NCBI GenBank assembly: GCA_018663815.1
Contig: JABJPQ010000295.1
Span: 1-8,199, forward strand
Direction: 5' to 3'
DNA length: 8,199 bases
Source of the DNA: Halobacteriovoraceae bacterium
Lineage (GTDB): Bacteria > Bdellovibrionota > Bacteriovoracia > Bacteriovoracales > Bacteriovoracaceae
This document shows, in pieces, positions 1 through 6,343 of the stretch. The position numbers and the translations under genes were made by a program. The first letter of the stretch is position 1; the number at the start of each line of letters is the position of its first letter. Under the pieces are notes generated by a model that saw only the letters and a list, made by a program, of their open reading frames with translations, ran no database searches and was not told the origin of the DNA.

Positions 1-1
1 A

Positions 2-943
2 TCATTTTTAACCGGCAAATCTCATCAGTTGAAAAAATTCTCAAACAGAACCCTATACACCGAGGAAGGAACTTCATTGCGAATGGGAGGGCTTGGGTAT
101 ACAAGTTCAGCGCAAGAGCAAATAAAAATTTCTTATAACGAAATAGATCAATATATTTCAGCATTAGAAAAAGCACGTTTAGAGACTTATCCTCCATATG
201 AAAAAATTGATGAAAAAAAAGATAATACTCGCTCGCAGTTAAATTCTAATATTATTCAAATTGATAATGAGTTTTATTCTACAATTCGTCCTAAAAATAT
301 TGCTTACTCATCAGAAAGTGCACTTAAAGCAATTCATGAAAGAGGAGTACAGTATATTGAGGTACGTTTGTTAGACGTAGATCCTTTTACTCCGCTTGGA
401 ATTTCATCGGAAACTATTCATTTTATGCATCTCTTCTTACTATGGTGCTTGGCCAAAGATTCGGCTCCTCTCGACGCAGGAGATTGTGACGAGTCCACCT
501 ATAATTTTGATCAAACAGTTTTAAGAGGGCGGGCAAAAAACCTTGAATTAAAAAAAGAGGGTAAATCTATCTTGTTAGCAGATTACCTTAGTGATATTTT
601 GGCACAGATTGATTTATTCGCAGGTGCGATTAAAAAGGTTGAGCCATTTTATGATATTGCCTTAGATAAACAACTGAGAAAGCTTAAAGATCAAGATGCG
701 CTCCCTTCTCAAAAGTTATTAAATGAAGTTGCCGGAAAATCATTTATTGATTATCACCTCGACCTATCCCGAGGCTATGTTGATAGCTACCAAATTACCC
801 CGGAGCAAAAAATATTATTTAATAAATACACAGAAGAAACTCTAAATGAACAAATGAGAATTGAAGCAGAGGATAATATTGATTTTGATACATTTTTAAA
901 ACAATATTTTGATTCAATTCGTATCAACGATTTAAAAGTTTAA
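2..943 (+). CDS. gshA: Glutamate-cysteine ligase (gamma-glutamylcysteine synthetase), C-terminal part
   Basis: This enzyme joins glutamate and cysteine with ATP in the first, rate-limiting step of cytosolic glutathione synthesis. The frame is open to the left edge of the window, so the gene begins upstream; an in-frame TTG at 29 is an internal leucine, not the start. About 313 residues are visible. They align by eye with E. coli GshA: LRMGGLGYT (codons from about 77) corresponds to LRMSDLGYT, whose Arg and Tyr are Cys-substrate residues in E. coli. LNSNIIQIDNEFYSTIRPK and YIEVRLLDVDPFTPLGI follow, the latter carrying the Glu and Arg of the metal/ATP site. The distance from the LRM arginine to the C-terminus (286 residues) is nearly that of E. 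coli (about 283), so the 3' end is intact. The metal-binding N-terminal half is not visible. It probably shares a transcript with the next gene, which starts 2 bp after its stop. Confidence 0.93.
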   Translation, partial: SFLTGKSHQLKKFSNRTLYTEEGTSLRMGGLGYTSSAQEQIKISYNEIDQYISALEKARLETYPPYEKIDEKKDNTRSQLNSNIIQIDNEFYSTIRPKNIAYSSESALKAIHERGVQYIEVRLLDVDPFTPLGISSETIHFMHLFLLWCLAKDSAPLDAGDCDESTYNFDQTVLRGRAKNLELKKEGKSILLADYLSDILAQIDLFAGAIKKVEPFYDIALDKQLRKLKDQDALPSQKLLNEVAGKSFIDYHLDLSRGYVDSYQITPEQKILFNKYTEETLNEQMRIEAEDNIDFDTFLKQYFDSIRINDLKV

Positions 944-945
944 AG

Positions 946-1584
946 ATGGTAAGATACTTAAAGTGGATTGTAATTGTATTTGGCTCGATTGGTTTGATGA
1001 CCTTGAGCTTTTTTTACCTGCAAAATAAAACTGACATCTCAGCGGCACTTGATTATAGAAGTAAGTTTGACTATGATTATTTAGCAAAAAATTGCTCTGG
1101 ACAAGCACAGAGTTATATTTTTCCTTGTCTTAAAAAAGAATTTGAAAGCTATCTCGAGCATGTTTCGCTTACGGGAACGAGTATGGGACTTAAAATGGTC
1201 TTTACTGTTATGGACCAGGATAAACTTATGACGAATGTTTTTTCTTCACCGGAGATTCGTGATTTAAATTTCTCTATTAACTATCTTGAGATTAATAACC
1301 TTGCTATGGGAAATGTCTATAAACGCTACTTTGGTTTTGCTGGATTATATGGCGGGTTTGTATCTTCATTAGAGCGTTACTATGCCAAGGCAGAGTCTTT
1401 TAGTGAACATCTTATTTTGGGGTTAGAGGGAGTAAAGGGAGTTAGACAGCTTGCTGAATCTGCAGAAAAGTCTGAATTAGAGCACAGACTTAAAGCCGTT
1501 AAAGATGAATATTTTAGAACTAAGGAAGCTGCCCATAATTACATGGAAGTTGAGATGGCCAGGTTACAAGCTGAAGCGCAGTAA
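946..1584 (+). CDS. Membrane-anchored protein of unknown function (212 aa)
   Basis: I do not recognise this protein. It has one strongly hydrophobic segment at residues 6-25 preceded by Arg/Lys, which fits a signal anchor or uncleaved signal peptide with the rest in the periplasm. No lipobox is visible. The soluble part has two cysteines (C50 and C61), which could form a disulfide if exported. A mixed middle region is rich in Tyr and Phe (residues 105-150). The C-terminal 50 residues are charged and alanine/glutamate-rich, probably a long helix or short coiled coil. The ATG lies 2 bp after the gshA stop with no clear ribosome binding site of its own, so its translation is probably coupled to gshA. 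Any role in thiol or redox biology is only a guess from position. Base composition matches its neighbours. Confidence 0.82.
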   Translation: MVRYLKWIVIVFGSIGLMTLSFFYLQNKTDISAALDYRSKFDYDYLAKNCSGQAQSYIFPCLKKEFESYLEHVSLTGTSMGLKMVFTVMDQDKLMTNVFSSPEIRDLNFSINYLEINNLAMGNVYKRYFGFAGLYGGFVSSLERYYAKAESFSEHLILGLEGVKGVRQLAESAEKSELEHRLKAVKDEYFRTKEAAHNYMEVEMARLQAEAQ

Positions 1585-1679
1585 GCATAAAACATTACTT
1601 TTGAAATGAATATAAATGGGTTATCAAAGAGTATCCCCTTAGTTAATATTAAAAAAAAACAAGAAATGAGGAAGTTTTT

Positions 1680-2741
1680 ATGGGATTAATATTTAGTGCT
1701 AGTGAAATAACAGAGCGAAGTACCGGGCTAACCTTTGATGATGTCTTGTTAATGCCACGTCACTGTGAAATTACTTCAAGAACAATTCCAAGCCTTGAAG
1801 CAAAACTTACTAAAAATAAAATGATAAAGGTTCCTTTTATCGCATCAAATATGGATACAATAACAGAGTATGAGATGGCCGCAAAAATGTCTAAAATTGG
1901 TGGACATGGAATCCTTCACCGGTTTATGACCATTGAAAAACAAGTTGAAATGGTTAAGCATTTACTTGAACTTAGAGGCTCCGATACTCACCGACATATT
2001 TCTGCGAGCGTAGGCGTAAAGGAAGAGGGGATGCGTCGAACAGATGCTCTTGCTGATGCAGGCGTTGAAATTTTAACTCTTGATATTGCTCATGGTGATT
2101 CTGTAATGATGCTTGAGACTCTTGCTTATATAAAGAAAACACACCCACATATTGATGTAATTGCTGGCAACGTGGCCATGCCGAATGGTGTACAACGTTT
2201 TATTGATACAGGGGCCGATGCAGTTAAAGTTGGAATTGGGCCTGGATCAATGTGTACGACAAGAATAATTACAGGGTGTGGGGTACCTCAATTAACGGCA
2301 ATTGCTTTATGTGTCTCTCAGGCACGAAAACATGATATCCCTGTTATTGCAGACGGAGGAATCAAAACTTCTGGCGATATTGTAAAAGCTCTGGCCGTTG
2401 GAGCCAATACTGTCATGCTTGGTTCGATGCTTTCAGGAACTTTGGAAACTCCAGGTGAGATTCATGGAGGAATGAAAAAGTACCGAGGTATGGCCTCAAA
2501 GGATGCTCAAGTCTCTTGGCGTGGGAATATGCAACAAGGCATGGCCGCGGAGGGAGAGTCACGTATGATTGCGTGTAAAGGTTCTGTGGAAAATGTCATA
2601 CATGAACTCTCAGGTGGAGTTAGGTCAGGTATGACATATCTTAATGCAAAAACATTAGCTGAAATTAATACGAATGGCTTATTTATGGAGATGTCTACTA
2701 ACGGTATTGGTGAGTCACGTCCACATGGAATGAATTCTTAG
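1680..2741 (+). CDS. guaC: GMP reductase / IMP dehydrogenase-family enzyme, probable GMP reductase
   Basis: Members of this TIM-barrel family either reduce GMP to IMP with NADPH (GMP reductase) or oxidise IMP to XMP (IMP dehydrogenase). The 353-residue length matches GMP reductase (about 347) and shows there is no CBS pair, which IMP dehydrogenases (about 490) carry after residue 90 or so. Visible landmarks are [10 protein letters not shown] (17-26), the catalytic loop [11 protein letters not shown] with C192 and T194, and the phosphate-binding IADGGI (223-228) and GSMLSG (248-253). The IMP dehydrogenase flap signature DRYFQ is absent; instead AAEG provides E291, the position of the GMP reductase catalytic glutamate. 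However, YRGM (268-271), DIAHGDS and the C-terminal GIGESRPH look like IMP dehydrogenase, so the assignment is probable rather than certain. A GAGGA ribosome binding site at 1668-1672 supports the ATG at 1680. The next gene follows after 1 bp. Confidence 0.82.
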   Translation: MGLIFSASEITERSTGLTFDDVLLMPRHCEITSRTIPSLEAKLTKNKMIKVPFIASNMDTITEYEMAAKMSKIGGHGILHRFMTIEKQVEMVKHLLELRGSDTHRHISASVGVKEEGMRRTDALADAGVEILTLDIAHGDSVMMLETLAYIKKTHPHIDVIAGNVAMPNGVQRFIDTGADAVKVGIGPGSMCTTRIITGCGVPQLTAIALCVSQARKHDIPVIADGGIKTSGDIVKALAVGANTVMLGSMLSGTLETPGEIHGGMKKYRGMASKDAQVSWRGNMQQGMAAEGESRMIACKGSVENVIHELSGGVRSGMTYLNAKTLAEINTNGLFMEMSTNGIGESRPHGMNS

Positions 2742-2742
2742 G

Positions 2743-3081
2743 ATGTTTTTTGCAATTCTAAAAGTACTAATAGCGGCTATCCTTATAAGTTTTGTTTCTT
2801 GGTTGTCGGCTAAAAAAACTGTTCTTGCTGGTTTCTTGACAGCACTGCCACTTACAACTTTGCTTGCCTTAGCCTTTGGTCAATTAGAGTGGCAAAATAA
2901 CTCTGCTTCTGTTGAATTTGCAAAAAGTATTTTTGTGGCCATACCCGTTAGTTTATTATTTTTTATTCCGTTCTTATTTGCTCAAAAATTAAACTTGAGT
3001 TTTTGGAGCTGCTACTTGAGTGGAATTGTCCTTCTCTTGATCGGATATTATCTACATAGCTTTGTAATGAAGTTTTTTTGA
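2743..3081 (+). CDS. Small four-helix integral membrane protein, DUF3147-like
   Basis: This 112-residue, very hydrophobic protein has four likely transmembrane helices at about residues 3-21, 27-46, 60-80 and 87-107. The LAGFLTALPLTTLLALAF stretch (28-45) resembles what I remember of the DUF3147/GlpM-like family of small inner-membrane proteins, whose function is not established; this match is from memory. No catalytic residues or metal site are visible. Only short loops (around 22-26, 47-59 and 81-86) lie outside the membrane. The ATG comes 1 bp after the guaC stop with at most a weak ribosome binding site, so it is probably translated by coupling from guaC. A link to purine metabolism, for example transport, is conceivable from position, but nothing in the sequence supports it. 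The 3' end carries a probable promoter for the next gene. Confidence 0.8.
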   Translation: MFFAILKVLIAAILISFVSWLSAKKTVLAGFLTALPLTTLLALAFGQLEWQNNSASVEFAKSIFVAIPVSLLFFIPFLFAQKLNLSFWSCYLSGIVLLLIGYYLHSFVMKFF

Positions 3082-3090
3082 TTATATAAT
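3062..3090 (+). promoter_or_regulatory. Probable sigma-70-type promoter for the plsB-like gene
   Basis: TTGTAA at 3062-3067 is followed after 17 bp by a perfect TATAAT at 3085-3090. The -35 box lies inside the last codons of the upstream membrane-protein gene. The predicted transcript starts near 3097, leaving a leader of only about 20 nt that contains the ribosome binding site AGAGGAAG at 3104-3111. The -10 sits inside the palindrome ATTATATAAT (3081-3090). In AT-rich DNA such matches arise by chance, so confidence is moderate. Confidence 0.45.
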
Positions 3091-3115
3091 ATGAGCATAA
3101 TAGAGAGGAAGTGAA

Positions 3116-4885
3116 GTGAAAGAAATATATGAAATTGTCTGCTCGTATAAAAAGGTTTCAGACCATTTGAGTAAGAGCCCTAAAGACAAAGATAAAATTT
3201 GCAAGTATGTTGATGAAATAAAAGGTGAATACAGTAATAGTGTTTTGAAATCAATGGAAACATTTATTGATAAAACTTTTATAAAACTCTATGATGGTTT
3301 TAATCTTGAACTTCCAGATGGTTTTGACCTAAATGAAACATTAGATAAGTACCACGTGGTACTTTGCCCTAATCATCAATCTCATGCTGATTATATTGTT
3401 TTACAATATATCTTTTATAAACAATTTAAAATCCCTGTTTATATTGCAGCGGGAATTAATTTAAATATTTTTCCAATAGGGAAAATATTTAAAAAATGTG
3501 GAGCTTTTTTTATTCGTCGAAAGTTTGATGATGATCTCTATAAAATTGCTTTTCAAGGCTATATTTATTATTTATTAAAAACAGATAAGGTCGTCGAATT
3601 CTTTTTTGAAGGAGGGCGAACTCGTACAGGAAAACTTCTTCCGCCACGGTTTGGGCTCTTTAGTATGATTTTAGATGCTCACGAGCAGTTTGGTGCTGAC
3701 CGAAAACCTTTGATGTTTATTCCTGTTTCTATCGCTCATGAGCATATTCCTGAAGAGCGCGCCCATGCAAAAGAGTTAGGTGGAGCTAAAAAAAACAAGG
3801 AAAATCCCACTCAACTTTTAAAACTCTTTTCACTTTTTAGCAAAAAGCTGGGAACAGTGCATGTCCGCTTTAGTAAAGGAATCGTTGTTGAGGAGAAGGT
3901 GAATGATCTTAAATTAAAAACACAAGACTTGGCTTTTGAGTGCTTTCGTAGTGTTGGTAAAGGAATGCCGATAACACCATCAGCATTGCTCTCTTTGATT
4001 TTGTTGGATGAGCCTAGCGGAGCACTTACTTGGGCTCAAATTGAAAGTCGGGTCAAAGAAGTTGTAAACTACTGTGAATATATGAATATTGCGCTTACAA
4101 AATCGCTTGTTGGTGAGCAAGCTATTCAGACTGTTCGGCGAGTGATGGATATGTTTATCAATAACAATAAAGTCGAGCTGCTTAAAAGAGAAAAGCTTAA
4201 TCAAGTTTTTTATATTATTAAAGATGAATGCCGTGTAAACCTTTTGTTTCACAAAAATATGATTCTTCATCATTTCTTTGTACCGGCCGTAATAAATGCA
4301 ACATGGTTTAATATTTTTAATGGAAATATTAAAACAGAAATGGATTTGCGAAAGTTTCTTCTCATTAAACGAAAAGAACTTAAGTATGAGTTTTACTTGC
4401 CAAAGACATCTGAAATGTTGGCTGAAGGGATAAGAATTATTGAGTATTCAATTGGAAGAAAAATGAATCGAATTGAAGATGTTGTCCATTTTTCAGTTGA
4501 CGAGCTCTACCTTGTTGCAGAAAAAGTTCGTCGGTTTTCTTCTGCTTTAAGTTATATATACGAGGCTTATTATATAAGCGTGGTTACGGTTAAGTACCTT
4601 TGTGAAGCACCTTTTACAGAAGAGAAATTTTTACAAGTAGGAAAAGAACTTTTTGAGATGGAAAAAGAACATGGAAGGGTTGTAAAGTACTCTGAGTCTT
4701 TTACGATTCCTAAGATGAAGGCAACACTTAATTACTTACTTAATCTTAACTTGATCGAGAAGATAGGTAAGGAGCAATACCGTGTCTTAGATGAAAGCAA
4801 GGTTGGTTATATGATTGAAAAGTTTGCCAGAGATGTAAATGATCAGATCTCAATAAATTTAAAATTTAAAGCTGGCAATGAATAA
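3116..4885 (+). CDS. plsB: Glycerol-3-phosphate acyltransferase, PlsB-type, short form
   Basis: This enzyme transfers a fatty acyl group to sn-1 of glycerol-3-phosphate, the first step of phospholipid synthesis at the inner membrane. All four acyltransferase blocks are present in order: NHQSHAD (86-92, the H-X4-D catalytic pair H87/D92), INLNIFPIGKIFKKCGAFFI with FIRR (114-135), FFEGGRTRTGK (163-173) and FIPVSIAHEH (201-210). The AKELGGAKKNKE stretch (218-229) also follows E. coli PlsB closely. The protein has 589 residues against about 807 in E. coli, and the catalytic histidine is at 87 rather than about 306. Roughly 220 N-terminal residues are therefore missing, while the long C-terminal region of about 370 residues is kept. 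The start is GTG at 3116, set by AGAGGAAG just upstream; the nearby GTG at 3111 runs into a stop at once. The next gene overlaps by 8 bp. Substrate specificity cannot be read from the sequence; a GNPAT-like relative is the main alternative. Confidence 0.9.
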   Translation: MKEIYEIVCSYKKVSDHLSKSPKDKDKICKYVDEIKGEYSNSVLKSMETFIDKTFIKLYDGFNLELPDGFDLNETLDKYHVVLCPNHQSHADYIVLQYIFYKQFKIPVYIAAGINLNIFPIGKIFKKCGAFFIRRKFDDDLYKIAFQGYIYYLLKTDKVVEFFFEGGRTRTGKLLPPRFGLFSMILDAHEQFGADRKPLMFIPVSIAHEHIPEERAHAKELGGAKKNKENPTQLLKLFSLFSKKLGTVHVRFSKGIVVEEKVNDLKLKTQDLAFECFRSVGKGMPITPSALLSLILLDEPSGALTWAQIESRVKEVVNYCEYMNIALTKSLVGEQAIQTVRRVMDMFINNNKVELLKREKLNQVFYIIKDECRVNLLFHKNMILHHFFVPAVINATWFNIFNGNIKTEMDLRKFLLIKRKELKYEFYLPKTSEMLAEGIRIIEYSIGRKMNRIEDVVHFSVDELYLVAEKVRRFSSALSYIYEAYYISVVTVKYLCEAPFTEEKFLQVGKELFEMEKEHGRVVKYSESFTIPKMKATLNYLLNLNLIEKIGKEQYRVLDESKVGYMIEKFARDVNDQISINLKFKAGNE

Positions 4886-5264
4886 AATCCTTAATAGACG
4901 TTTTTTATATTTAAAAACATCAAGACTTGCCCAAGTGCTAGCACCAATTGAAATTGTTGATAAGTTTGTTGAACAATCTCGTTATCTCGCAATCAGTACT
5001 GATTCAGTTATCATTTTAAAAAATAAGTCTCAGGAAGATTATTGGGTTGGCCGTGAAGTTATAGGGCACGATCCTAGCTTGAAGGAGACACTAGACTTGA
5101 GCGTTATAGACCTTGCACCGGCAGATTGCCATGTTCAGATGTATAATGTTCCTGATTACAAACAGTTAGAGGAAGTTATTACTGAGGGCTTTTTACGTTT
5201 TAACTGCCAATCTTGTAGGGTTTTAACAACTTCATTTTTAGAGTTTGAGTGTTATTTTTATTAG
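4878..5264 (+). CDS. Small protein of unknown function overlapping plsB (128 aa)
   Basis: I do not recognise this protein. It is probably soluble: no transmembrane segment or signal peptide is visible. It has a basic N-terminus (NRRFLYLKTSR) and an acidic centre. Four cysteines sit in the last third (C84, C110, C113, C125). C110-Q-S-C113 is a CxxC pair that could bind metal or form a disulfide, but two more well-spaced ligands are not evident. The start overlaps the plsB stop in the arrangement ATGAATAA, with no good ribosome binding site, so translation is probably coupled to plsB. It could work with the acyltransferase or simply ride on its transcript. The sequence ends in an aromatic-rich stretch, CYFY. 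No clear intrinsic terminator follows; a promoter for infC lies about 50 bp downstream of the stop. Confidence 0.8.
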   Translation: MNKILNRRFLYLKTSRLAQVLAPIEIVDKFVEQSRYLAISTDSVIILKNKSQEDYWVGREVIGHDPSLKETLDLSVIDLAPADCHVQMYNVPDYKQLEEVITEGFLRFNCQSCRVLTTSFLEFECYFY

Positions 5265-5313
5265 TTGTATCTTGATTAGTGCTGTGCGTTGTTAAAATAA
5301 ATGTATTAATTAA

Positions 5314-5344
5314 TTGGATATTTTAAAAAGACTTGCTATATAAT
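5314..5344 (+). promoter_or_regulatory. Probable promoter of the infC-rpmI-rplT operon
   Basis: TTGGAT at 5314-5319 is spaced 17 bp from TATATA at 5337-5342, which is directly preceded by TGC (an extended -10). A shifted reading, TATAAT at 5339-5344 with 19-bp spacing, also fits. The region upstream is very AT-rich and includes ATTAATTAAT at 5305-5314, which could act like an UP element. Transcription would begin near 5350, giving a leader of about 40 nt before the ATA start of infC. The 127-bp gap holds no other feature I can support. Confidence 0.5.
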
Positions 5345-5380
5345 TACACATATTTATTAAACAATTTTTTAATAATGGTT

Positions 5381-5394
5381 GGAGGTATACCATA
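5381..5394 (+). promoter_or_regulatory. Strong ribosome binding site fixing the ATA start of infC
   Basis: GGAGGT at 5381-5386 is a near-perfect anti-16S match placed 6 nt (from the end of GGAGG) before ATA at 5392-5394. From the in-frame stop TAA at 5341-5343 to codon 5461 there is no ATG, GTG or TTG in the infC frame. The strong site therefore has only the non-canonical ATA to serve. IF3 discriminates against such starts, so this site is probably the autoregulatory point of the operon. Confidence 0.8.
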
Positions 5395-5931
5395 TCCGGT
5401 TTTAATAGAAAGAATACAGGTCCTAGAGTTAATGATCATATACGAGTTAGTGAAGTTAGGTTGATTGGAGATGATGGCCATCAGTACGGTGTTGTCTCAA
5501 TAGCTGACGCTAAAAATATATCAGATGAGAAAGGGTTAGACCTTGTTGAGGTTTCTCCAGGGGCAAAGCCACCTGTTGTGAAGCTTATTGACTATGGTAA
5601 ATTCAAGTACCAACAACAGAAAAAAGCCGCTGAGGCTAAGAAAAAACAAGTAACAATTCAGGTAAAAGAAGTGAAGTTTAGACCTGCTATCGACACTCAT
5701 GATTTAAATGTTAAGTTAAAAAATGTTCTAAAATTTTTAGAGCAAGGTGATAAAGTGAAGATGCTAATGCAGTTTCGTGGGCGAGAGATGGCCCATAGAG
5801 AGATTGGGCTTGGTAAGTTTAGGAAGATTATCCAATCAGTTGTTGATGATACGGGGGCTTCTGTTGAATCACCTTTAAAGTTTATGGGGAATAGAGCTAT
5901 TGCGATGCTTGCTCCAGCTAAAAAGAATTAA
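5392..5931 (+). CDS. infC: Translation initiation factor IF-3, with an ATA start codon
   Basis: IF-3 binds the 30S subunit, keeps 50S off, and checks start-codon and initiator-tRNA pairing. With ATA at 5392 as start, the protein has 179 residues, against 180 in E. coli. The N-domain opens with RVNDHIRVSEVRLIGDDG (about residues 12-29), and the RVNDHIRV stretch at 12-19 is typical of the family. A lysine-rich linker follows (KFKYQQQKKAAEAKKK), then the C-domain: VKEVKFRPAIDTHDLNVK, FLEQGDKVKMLMQFRGREM and the conserved C-terminal LAPAKKN. A TTG at 5461 is in frame but would remove 23 residues, including half of the first conserved block. IF-3 rejects non-canonical starts, so its own ATA start should give negative feedback as shown for the AUU of E. 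coli infC; here that is inference. thrS, the usual upstream neighbour, is absent. rpmI follows after 130 nt. Confidence 0.93.
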   Translation: MSGFNRKNTGPRVNDHIRVSEVRLIGDDGHQYGVVSIADAKNISDEKGLDLVEVSPGAKPPVVKLIDYGKFKYQQQKKAAEAKKKQVTIQVKEVKFRPAIDTHDLNVKLKNVLKFLEQGDKVKMLMQFRGREMAHREIGLGKFRKIIQSVVDDTGASVESPLKFMGNRAIAMLAPAKKN

Positions 5932-5948
5932 ATTTTTATTAAACTTTC

Positions 5949-5974
5949 AATACATTGTATTTTTTGTATTTTTT
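5949..5974 (+). terminator. Weak terminator-like or attenuator element after infC
   Basis: A short AT-rich hairpin, AATAC (5949-5953) paired with GTATT (5957-5961) around a 3-nt loop, runs into two T-tracts (5960-5965 and 5969-5974). The stem has only one G:C pair, so it is at best a partial terminator. It could reduce readthrough from infC into rpmI-rplT, but it may be chance in AT-rich DNA. Confidence 0.25.
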
Positions 5975-5989
5975 AGTAAAAAAATGTTT

Positions 5990-6005
5990 GCCATCTGCTG
6001 ATGGC
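5990..6005 (+). promoter_or_regulatory. Perfect hairpin in the rpmI leader
   Basis: GCCATC (5990-5995) and GATGGC (6000-6005) form a perfect 6-bp stem around the loop TGCT, and a U.G pair (5989/6006) can extend it. It is the most GC-rich patch in the infC-rpmI gap. No T-tract follows, so it is not a terminator. Its last three bases are shared with an alternative pairing of 6003-6008 with 6040-6045, just before the rpmI ribosome binding site. This fits a regulatory leader, possibly for feedback by ribosomal protein L20, which controls rpmI-rplT in E. coli through mRNA structure. Confidence 0.5.
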
Positions 6006-6054
6006 GTGATAGTTATATCTGTCTAAATTATTATATAAATACGCCTGTTAGGAG
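6003..6054 (+). promoter_or_regulatory. Alternative long-range pairing close to the rpmI ribosome binding site
   Basis: GGCGTG (6003-6008) can pair with TACGCC (6040-6045), giving five Watson-Crick pairs and one wobble across a 31-nt loop. The 3' strand ends 4 nt before the rpmI ribosome binding site AGGAG (6050-6054). Because GGC (6003-6005) is shared with the local hairpin, the two structures exclude each other. A switch that alters access to the start of rpmI is plausible but unproven. Confidence 0.35.
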
Positions 6055-6061
6055 CAAGAAG

Positions 6062-6262
6062 ATGCCAAAAATGAAGACGAGAAGAGCAGTTGCTAAGAGA
6101 ATTAGTTTAACTGCCTCAGGGAAAGTAAAAATTAAGAAAGCAAATTTAAGACATATTTTAACTAAAAAAACTCAGAAAAATAAGAGAAACGCAGGTAAAG
6201 CTGGTTACTTAAATTCAACTGATGGAAGAAATATGTTGAAGGCTGCACCTTACGTTAAGTAA
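6062..6262 (+). CDS. rpmI: 50S ribosomal protein L35 (bL35)
   Basis: This is a small, very basic component of the large ribosomal subunit. The 66 residues match the usual 64-66 length. The family signature is clear: MPKMKTRRAVAKR at the start, then TASGKVKIKKANLRHILTKK (about 17-36) and the C-terminal block ending KAAPYVK. Lys and Arg make up about a third of the protein, as expected for an rRNA-binding protein. AGGAG at 6050-6054 lies 7 nt before the ATG. It sits between infC and rplT, the order conserved across most bacteria. Expression is probably coordinated with L20 through the structured leader upstream. Confidence 0.97.
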   Translation: MPKMKTRRAVAKRISLTASGKVKIKKANLRHILTKKTQKNKRNAGKAGYLNSTDGRNMLKAAPYVK

Positions 6263-6281
6263 GCTGTATATTATTAATATA

Positions 6282-6320
6282 AGCAATTGTAGGGACCAAA
6301 GAGAAGAGATTCCCCCTGCT
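6282..6320 (+). promoter_or_regulatory. Possible hairpin in the rpmI-rplT gap
   Basis: In the 81-nt gap, GTAGGG (6289-6294) can pair with CCCTGC (6314-6319) through five Watson-Crick pairs and one G.U. AGCA (6282-6285) can compete for TGCT (6317-6320). The purine-rich loop holds ACCAAAGAGAAGAG. The structure ends 13 nt before the rplT ribosome binding site (AGGAG, 6333-6337). It could be an L20-sensing or mRNA-processing element; the evidence is base pairing only. Confidence 0.3.
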
Positions 6321-6343
6321 GTTCACCACATTAGGAGTAAATT

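Noticed and set aside
29..31. TTG at 29 as the start of the first gene
   Set aside because: The frame is open upstream to the window edge, and the residues before it (SFLTGKSHQ) continue the GshA match. It is an internal codon.
1585..1679. Possible promoter for guaC (TTATCA at 1621 with TAATAT at 1644)
   Set aside because: Both boxes match only four of six consensus bases, and this 95-bp gap is so AT-rich that such pairs are expected by chance. A promoter probably exists here, but I cannot place it.
3980..4273. 97-codon open frame on the minus strand
   Set aside because: It lies entirely inside the plsB-like gene, antisense to well-conserved family sequence. It has no family features and is low-complexity, as expected of an AT-rich antisense shadow.
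5384..5391. GGTATACC palindrome between the infC ribosome binding site and ATA
   Set aside because: It is too short to fold with a usable loop and can arise by chance next to a GGAGGT site.
5375..5464. 29-codon open frame starting at ATG 5375 and overlapping the infC start
   Set aside because: It has no ribosome binding site upstream, no recognisable sequence, and runs out of frame with infC. A leader peptide cannot be excluded, but nothing supports one.
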